A DNA stretch of 64,000 bases from Laccaria trichodermophora (lineage: Eukaryota; Basidiomycota; Agaricomycetes; Agaricales; Hydnangiaceae): positions 1,240,001 to 1,304,000 of the forward strand of contig JACTVC010000004.1 of NCBI GenBank assembly GCA_018417955.1. Direction: 5' to 3'. The position numbers and the translations under genes were made by a program. Below are positions 56,626-64,000 of this stretch, one piece after another. The notes beneath the pieces are model-generated. The model had not been told where the DNA came from. It saw only the letters and a program-made list of their open reading frames with translations, and ran no database searches. Position 1 is the stretch's first letter. Each line of letters opens with the position of its first letter.

Positions 56626-57514
56626 ATGTATCCAGCTCTCCGACCTACAGATGTATTGGAACTCTTATGTTCTGTTGTGGACTCCAGCACTGTGAACACT
56701 CGACTGGCCCTTGCGCTCACCAACAAAACGAATCGGGATGTGGTTGAAGATCAATACAGACACCGTATTGAAAGGGAGATTCTATCTTGGTTCTCCTTAT
56801 CCGTCCTTCCTCAGTTTTGGGGTTGTTTGCGAGATTCAGAGGGGGTAATTGGTGGATTGGTGGCTTTGAACGCGGTCGTTGCAATAGACCACATCAATCG
56901 TCTGGACGTTTTCGTCCCCAACGGCAAAGATATATATTGGCGTACATTTCTTACTTCTCTCGGGTGGGACCACGCGTTTTCGGATTCCTCTTTATCCCGC
57001 GCAGGCGGGGTGTTTGAGACACAGTGGTGGAGACATCCAGAAAATGTGTGTGTTTTTTTTTCTTTCTCTTCTTTCGGTGCTAACTCCTATCATTTGTTAG
57101 TTGGACCCATTGCGTTTGACGATCAGCTCGTCGCCTAATTCGATTTTGCCGATTATACTCTGCGCTCGTCACACCGCTGAAATGACCTTTTTAACTCCAA
57201 GTCATTTATATTCACCCTATGCCGACCTTACCCAAAATGGCCAGACAATATTGTTACAAGAAACGGCTTTACCTATCCCTTTTCCGTTTGAGATTCAGAA
57301 ATCCGTTGCCACATTAGAACGGCCTTGTGGGGTTGCATGTCCCGCAATCGAACGTAATTGGGTCCACAGTGAAAATATCGGCCGTGTCGTGTGGAATAGC
57401 GCCAACGTCGATGAGGAAGCGTCGCGACGATACATAAAGCAAGCTTACTTTTGGAAGATCAAGGGGGACTGTAGGAACCCGCTTTGTAATGCTTATTCTA
57501 AACGATGTGATTGA
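56626..57514 (+). CDS. Helitron cargo gene B2, paralogue of B1, 277 aa
   Basis: Exons 56626-57045 and 57101-57514 join exactly in phase. The layout matches B1: TDVLELLCSVVDSST (F-box-like), VIGGLVALNAVV, then RLDVFVPNG (one Asp of a possible DxD), LGWDHAF, LPIILCARHTAEMTFLTPSH and PCGVACPAIERNW. It is longer than B1 at the C-terminus (YFWKIKGDCRNPLCN), so B1 may be truncated by the TGA at its end. Same unknown family. The A-B order repeated twice suggests a duplicated cargo module. Confidence 0.65.
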
Positions 57515-57707
57515 ATGAAATTTGACTTGCTCCTGCTGTTGTACACGCGTTCATGCATCATGATCCATTTTTAAGTTTTTGAGTTCAAGAAAACTATGCG
57601 AGAACGTGACGTGGCTCCATATGTACAGTTGTTTATCAACAGCTATGTCTGTGCCGTGCTTACCGTGGCAGCAGTTCACAGTCAGACACGTGGCTTTTGG
57701 GTGAATT

Positions 57708-57980
57708 GTGGCTATCGTACCATTCTCGCATCGATTCAGTGCGAGGAAAACCTATAAGTGGCTAAAACGTCGTGTTGTTGGTTCTAAACCAAGAGATGGC
57801 AATTTTATTAATGATTCAACAGCATATTTTAGTAATGAGCAAAATAATGGATTCGTTAATCGGGGTATGGTTTTTCTCCTGATTATACCGGGCCAGATCT
57901 CTTTCCGCGCGGCTTCTATTGTTTTTGACTTTTATCGGCGGATGAAATCGAGTTACTGTTCACACTCCTTTTCTTATTGA
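57708..57980 (+). other. Small ORF in the Helitron, 90 aa
   Basis: Reads FSARKTYKWLKRRVVGSKPR and FINDSTAYFSNEQNNGFVNR. No motif is recognised. It may be a fragment or a short regulatory or cargo protein; it lies between B2 and the Rep-helicase gene. Confidence 0.3.
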
Positions 57981-58048
57981 AACCGAATCTTATTATTTTA
58001 TAGCAAACTCTATCTTCCTATTGTTCTGCATTCGCTCTCTCTACGTTC

Positions 58049-61000
58049 ATGTTGTTCTCCGAAGGAGCCTTCAGACTTAACGGGGTTTCCATCTCTGCGA
58101 CAGTTTCCGACAGTCCTCGCTCGTTTATATCTTCTCGATGTGTCGCCGTTAACAATTTGGGTGCGCGTTTCCAGGAAGGGGTGACAACGGAGGTTGTATC
58201 CGTGCAAACAATGGGGGGGTATTTTACCTGTCTACTTCGGCTGTCGGTTCACGACATTGTTGAAGGATACGACGTGCAACTGGGTTTGGATTGGCTGTCT
58301 TTTCTTCGGGAGCATTTTTTAGAAATGGGAGTGTCGCTTTCTCCGCACTCTAGTGTAAGTCCATTCTCCTTTTCTGTGTCATCACTGAATAAATCGTTTT
58401 AAGGATCTTCCTGTATCGAACTTGTCGACCGACCAAGAACCGGTGGATTTGTCCGGCGTAAGTTTCAAATAACTTGTTGAAAATTTCGATTATGTTGATT
58501 TTGAACCTTTTGGGCAGGAACGGACTTAGACCTCTGCTACGGAACGTAGTGCAAATGGAGTGTATAATAATGCTGAAATTAATTGCACGGAATGTGCTCG
58601 AGACACCATTAAAGAATTGTTTTATTCTCAACGTGATAATGGAAGACCTCAAGTATTAGCAAACAACGCTAGGTTTACTGAAATTCTGTCTCTTCACGGG
58701 CTTGCCTCAGATTCACACGACGTCGTTGAACACCGGACTATTTTGATACATCATCTTTTGCATGGTATGTGTGTGAAAAGATCGGGCACTGTGTGCAGCC
58801 TTGTGTGTGATAGCAAAATCGGTATGAACGGCCTTGCCAAAGTTATGTCATTATCGTTGTTACAGGAATTCCAACGGGAAAATGTTGATTTGTCTACTTT
58901 CAAAGAAGTCTGTTATGCATTAGGTTACCGAATGCAACCATCTGCCTCCATCCAAACACGGAATGAGTTTGAAGATTTTTTCCGAAAACGGCTTGAACAA
59001 TTTATGTACCCTGAGGATTCTGACAATGTAATTGAATGTCTTACTCAACAAGAATCTATGATAAAATCTGCGCTACTAGCATTAGCAGGCTCTCATGGCA
59101 TTCAAGCTGGTGGGTCTTTAGACGAATTGAGAGCTCGTTTGTTCCGGCATGTTTGTTCCGGAGGGTGTAAAGTTGTTGTTGATAAACATATCAGATCAGA
59201 GGCTTGTCAAGATGTCGTTAATCAAATGCCGCCCGTTCGAGAAGGCGATTTTGCTCTTACCCTGATAGCTTCGTCTATCCATCAATTGTCTCTCAAGTCT
59301 CTCAGACGCGTTGCTTCCATGCAACGTATTGTTGTTCCGCCCTCAACGTCAATTTCAAAGTTACGAAGGCTCATCAAGAAACATTTGGTTACAAGTGCAA
59401 AAGGTAAACGAACTTTAGAACGAATAAACCTTCATACTGCTCAAGACGATAGACAGAATGAAATTAATCGTGTACGCGCATCCTGGCCCCAGAGAAAGTC
59501 CAAGGATTTTTTAGATTCACTCGTCCAACAGTTTAAATCAGAAACTTCGTCCAGTGCATTATCTTCTGCAACATGCGCATGTTGTGCGGAGAATACACTT
59601 CGATCAGAAATTAAATCGATTCCTTTGAAGGATGTTAACGTGTCGATTTTAAGACGCCCAGACCATGTCCAAATGGAAGTTGAAGGAGATTCTAGTAATG
59701 ATACAGAAAAAACACCGCCTCTTTGGCTGCATCCTGCAGTAGTGCAGCCCAAGATGCCGTATGACATCGGAGACCTTCAAGACATTCTTGTAGAACCCCA
59801 AGGTGTGGTCATATGCCCAGATGGTTCAACCGAATTGTTGTTATGTGGCTCTTGTCGGAAAGACTTGAAAGTGTGTAAACTTCCAAGATTGGCTTTAGCT
59901 AATCGATTATTTATTGGAGAAGTACCGGACGAGTTGAAAGGCTTGAGCACTGTAGAAGAATCTATGATTGGTTTATGTCGGGCTAAATGTACTATTATAC
60001 ATTTAAGAGGTGATAAATCAGAGGATATCGATAAGAATTTAACTGAAACGATTCTTCCAAATCAACAAAGAGGAATGAGAGGCCACATAATTGTGCATGC
60101 CCAGAGGCCTGATGTCGTCGCAGAAATTTTACCCCCTTCGATTGAAGATATTATTGCGCCAATTTGCGTTATTTATAGCGGCTCTAAACCTCCTACAGCT
60201 GAGTGGTTAAAAAGTAAAGCAAAGCCTCTTGCTGTGCGGGCCGACAGGGTTCGAAAAGCTTTGATTTGGCTAAAAAGCCACAATTACTTGTATAGGCATA
60301 TAACTATTAATACAAGTGTACTTGACGAGCTGGACAAGATTGACCATTTACCATTTCATGTTGAGCATGTTGTTCCTGACGATCAGACTGACGACGCTTT
60401 GACGTCCGGATACGTTTCTACGAGATCAGACAACAATGAAAATCACGAAGACGAACGGATTCCCTTTGAAAGTGTTTTAATAAGCGATGTAGACGGCCAT
60501 GCTTCATCTAATGTCTTGCGAGCCGCCGCAGTCCGGCATTTTAAGAATCCCGAAAAAGGATATTTTGAAATGCCCCACAGTCCCAAAGCAGAGAGCGGTT
60601 TTGTAATCCGCAGCTATTTCCAAAGATGTATCCAACGCTGTTCCCGTATGGTCTTGGAGGTTTCGAAGATAGCAGAAGGATTCGGCGTGTATCCCTACGG
60701 AACCAGACTCGTCATTTTTTAAATCTGACAGATAAACGGTTTCAAACTCATCCTTCCTTCATGTTCATGGTTTTTAATATTCTACAACGACAACAGATCT
60801 TGATAAGCGCAGGCGCGAAAGTGAAGACCAATACCTTCAATAAAATTGCACAGACATTTGTCGACATTTCCATCGAAGACATTGAGGCTGTAACGAATAG
60901 GATAGCCCGCGGCGATTACTCAACTGCTTACACGGTTAATGAGAAGAGAGTCTTAAACTTGATGAAAGAAGTAAAACTGATAAATCGACGGGTAGAGGGA

Positions 61001-64000
61001 TCTAACGCGTCTCGCCTTGCGATGAGAAATGAAATAAGGGCTTTGATGACCACTCACGGTTTCCCAAGTTTCTTTATAACAATTAATCCCGCCGACATCT
61101 ATAACCCATTAGTTAAGTTTTTGGCAGGACATGAAATAGACGTCGATCGTCTCTTACCCGGAGAAGTACCTACGTATTGGGATCAATCAATTCTTGTTGC
61201 TCAAAATCCAGTTGTTGCAGCTAAGTTCTTCAACATTTATGTGAAGGCTTTCCTTAAAACTTTGATTGGATTTGATGGCGCAAAACAAAATCTAGATGGC
61301 GGCGTACTTGGTGTTGTCAAAGCGCATTATGGCTGTGTGGAGGCGCAAGGACGAGGTACACTCCACTGTCATATGTTAATCTGGCTTGAAGGAGGTTTAG
61401 ACCCGAATGCTTTAAAAAAAAAATTAAATGAAGAGCCCCATGGTGAATTTCAAAAACGTTTGATTGAGTATTTAGACGCTGTTATTCAAACCGAAATACC
61501 GTCGCAGCCTGATAACATTCAAATGGATTCACCCACGAAACAACATACATGTGCAACTAGAGGTCCCTACCAACAAGACAATGAATCTATTGAGGCGTAT
61601 AACAAACGATTGAGAGCAGATGAGGCTGAATTAACGGAAGTGTGTCAAAGACACGAACACAAAGGCACTTGCTATAAAAATTGGCGTGGTCCATCCGATC
61701 AGAAAGAATGCAGATTTCAACTTGATCCAGACAATACAATTGCGAAGACGAGTTTCGATGCTGAGACTGGCGAGCTTACCTTGCGCAAGTTAGATGGAAT
61801 GGTAGCGAATTTCAATTCTACGATGTTACATGCTATTAGATGCAACATGGATATCAAGTTTATGGGTTGTGGTTCCGACGCGAAGGCTGTTATATATTAC
61901 ATAACTGATTATATATCTAAATCACAACTTAAAGCTCATGTGGCGTATGCAACCCTAGAATTGGCAGTTAAAAAATTGGTCCAATACGATCCGACGGATG
62001 ATGACGTGGCTGTCGCAGGCAAAAAATTGCTCTTGAAGTGTGCAAATGCGTTGATAGGGATGCAAGAACTTTCCGCGCCACAGGTATCATCTTATCTGTT
62101 AGGCTTTGAAGATCATTTCACGAGTCACTCCTTTAAACAATTGTTCTGGAAGTCATTTGAGTCACATTTAGACAGACAATTACCAAGTCCGGAATGTTAT
62201 CCTGACAACAATAGCTGTACTTACGTGCGACCAGACAACCACTCAGCGACGGAGAACGACGAAGTTGTTATCAACATTGAGAAAGATGGAGCGCTTGTTC
62301 AAAAAGCAAGTCAAGTTGCTGATTATATCTTTCGAGGCGAAAATTTAAACGCTCTGAATCTGTGGGATTTTATAAGCCAAGTGGAGAAAGTAAAAAAAGG
62401 GCAACACAAATCTTCCGAAGGATACTGTACTGACAATGATGCAGATGATTCGGATGTAGACGACGATGACGATGATGATAATGAACACACCGAGGCGATA
62501 CTGGTGAGCGAGGAAGAGAAAGCATTGGAAGATGGTGACACCCTGCTCAGCCTTATGCAAAAGAATCGTCCAACGTCTGAATTCTTGGAAGGACATGTCG
62601 AAAAAAAGACACATCTGTTAAAGGTTCGACTACCAACTCAGCGCAAAATTCCAGTTACGATCGGACCTGCTTTACCTAAACGGAAATCCGAAAAGGAACG
62701 AGCTCAGTATTGCAGGGTGATGCTTCTCTTGTTTAAACCGTGGCGGTCTGCAACTGATCTTAGACATGACCACGAATCATGGGAATCTGCATTTGAATCT
62801 TTTAAAGATTCAGCTGAGTGTGATTTAGAAGTTTGTCAGATATTAGATAACATGCAGATATTACATGAATGTAAGGAAAGCAGAGATGCTCACATGAAAA
62901 ATAGAAGTAAAGGTCAGAACGGAAACATACCTTCCAATATTGCGGATGCCAGTCGTAATGCAGAAGAAGACGATCTCAATGAGGCCATCGGGGAAGGCGA
63001 ATTGCATGAACTATTAGATAGCATGGCGAAGCAAAAATCTCAAAAAATCGGGCGATCTTCCGACGATGTGATCAACGTACTTCGTTACTTGAATGATAGC
63101 GGGTTATGTAGCATTCAAGAGTCAGAGAATGTGATTGTAAATGGTATCGTCGAGACATCTGTAGAGTCCGATGTAGCGTATGAAACGATCTGGAAAGACG
63201 CGTACGATGAGCGGCGGGCGATATGGAAAAAACAACAAATATCCTCTCAAAATGGTCGAGCACGAGATTGTTCTACTGCTGCTGAAGCAGTTGCGTTGAT
63301 GCGCTCCGGGAGAAACATTAGAGATGAACAAGATAGAATGGAACATGAACCTCGAGTGGTATTGAACAGTGACAACGTGGACGGACCTTCAGGAAACATG
63401 GATCACATTATTGGTCGCGCCCCGTCTCGGTCGACAAATATTGATATTGATGTGTTCGCAAATGGATGGACTTTGAACGAAGAGCAAACATTAGCATTTA
63501 AATTGATCGCAAATCAATCGAACAAACTCACGGCCGATCCACTCAAAATGTACTTAGCTGGGTCAGCTGGAACGGGTAAAAGTGAGTGTTAAACGCCGTG
63601 AGGTCGTACTTTGACGCAAAAAACGAAGCCCGGCGTTTTAGAGTGTGTTCGTATACGGGAGTAGCCGCGAGAAATGTCGGAGGCATGACAATTCATTCCG
63701 CATTATGTTTTTCGAAAAGGCGGCCAAGCGCCAGATTGAATAACGAACTCAGAGCGATGTGGGAAGGTGTTGATTTTTTGCTAATTGACGAGGTATCAAT
63801 GATAAGCTGTGAATTTCTGTACAGAATAAGCGAAGCGCTTTCGAGAGCTAAAGGGAGTGCAGACGCTTTTGGTGGCATAAATGTAATATTCGCCGGGGAT
63901 TTTGCCCAGCTTCCTCCTGTAAAACAGTCTAGGCTGTACCGCGACATAAATACCAACGCGGCATCTGCAACAAATAAAACACAACGAAATGTCATGGGAA
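58049..64000 (+). pseudogene. Helitron Rep-helicase gene, two frameshifts, 3' end off the window
   Basis: Exons 58049-58354 and 58404-58457 join in phase to the long frame at 58530. The first exon has GYDVQLGLDWLSF, a protease-like (retropepsin-type LGxDW) domain. The next region (to about 60600) has SAP-like pieces (HGIQAGGSLDELRARLF) and a DUF6570-like segment (LLCGSCRKDLKVCKLPRLAL, GLCRAKCTIIHLRG). A frameshift near 60600 leads into NPQLFPKMYPTLFPYGLGGF. The Rep domain shows the HUH motif TLHCHMLIW (about 61360) and two tyrosines in IYYITDYISK (about 61890-61920). An acidic run follows near 62450, then NEEQTLAFKLI and P-loop GSAGTGKS (63560-63583). One base appears missing after it. The PIF1 helicase then continues CSYTGVAARN, LLIDEVSMIS and GDFAQLPPVKQ to the window end. 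Rep nicks and joins DNA; the helicase unwinds it. Two indels suggest it is inactive, or reflect sequencing error. Confidence 0.85.

Larger units (their letters stand above)
53917..64000 (+). mobile_element. Helitron with gene cargo, 5' end present, 3' end beyond the window
   Basis: It starts TCCCGCTACGTCAGTAGTGG, directly after TGTTTT of the foldback arm. The opposite arm shows the empty site TTTT^GTTC, so insertion was between T and G with no duplication, as expected for a rolling-circle element. A CCCGCTAC/GTAGTGGG hairpin lies at the very 5' end. Contents in order: gene A1 (minus), B1, A2, B2, a small ORF, and the Rep-helicase gene (plus). Confidence 0.8.

Noticed and set aside
60626..63592. 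Rep ORF and the upstream 720-codon ORF as two separate genes
   Set aside because: The motif order and the NPQLFPK overlap show a single gene with a frameshift.

Overview
The window looks like nuclear DNA of a mushroom-forming basidiomycete (Agaricomycetes). The reasons are many 45-70 nt GT-AG introns, a NACHT NTPase with the N-terminal pattern usual in agarics, fungal class II eIF4E, an alpha-arrestin, decayed F-box and BTB genes, and a mushroom-type Helitron with a DUF6570-like region. Family names rest on reading translated motifs; no database search was run.

Layout. 0-11.5 kb is the most gene-like part: a 10-exon gene of unknown function (220-2588), a 4E-HP-type eIF4E (3908-5335), an F-box/LRR-like relic (about 7070-8000) and an NACHT gene (8141-11081) followed by relic exons of a second NACHT gene. 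11.9-18.4 kb is repeats: a TGGGCCCA cluster, a ~200 bp higher-order tandem array, a diverged inverted version of it, then a cluster of at least 14 tRNA-like units with Pol III A and B boxes. 18.6-30 kb holds gene relics (a disordered repeat protein, a BTB gene split by a hAT-type MITE, a zinc-ribbon gene) and one complete Tc1/mariner element (24377-25956) whose DD34E transposase reads through without a stop.

30.07-36.78 kb is a nested structure. An element with inverted termini and GGAATTCC-rich flanks contains a 4,484 bp insertion that begins with a Helitron-type 5' end, carries a broken PTR2 peptide-transporter gene, and is bounded by a perfect 59 bp direct repeat. A GAC microsatellite and a ~680 bp polypyrimidine tract follow. 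36.8-47.3 kb is mostly degraded host genes (leucyl-tRNA synthetase, F-box, PC-esterase-like, a P-loop fragment) around a largely intact alpha-arrestin gene. 47.3-49.7 kb is possibly LTR-derived, 49.7-50.9 kb is a short-chain dehydrogenase gene, and 51.1-53.9 kb holds a third hAT MITE and a foldback element.

From 53917 to the window end lies a large Helitron inserted into the right arm of the foldback element. It carries two copies each of two gene families (A and B) and a Rep-helicase gene. The helicase gene has a protease-like N-terminal domain, a DUF6570-like region, a HUH Rep with a two-tyrosine motif, and the start of a PIF1-like helicase. It is broken by two frameshifts and runs off the window. 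Overall this is an accessory, transposon-dense region in which several insertion events can be ordered because empty sites or target-site duplications survive.
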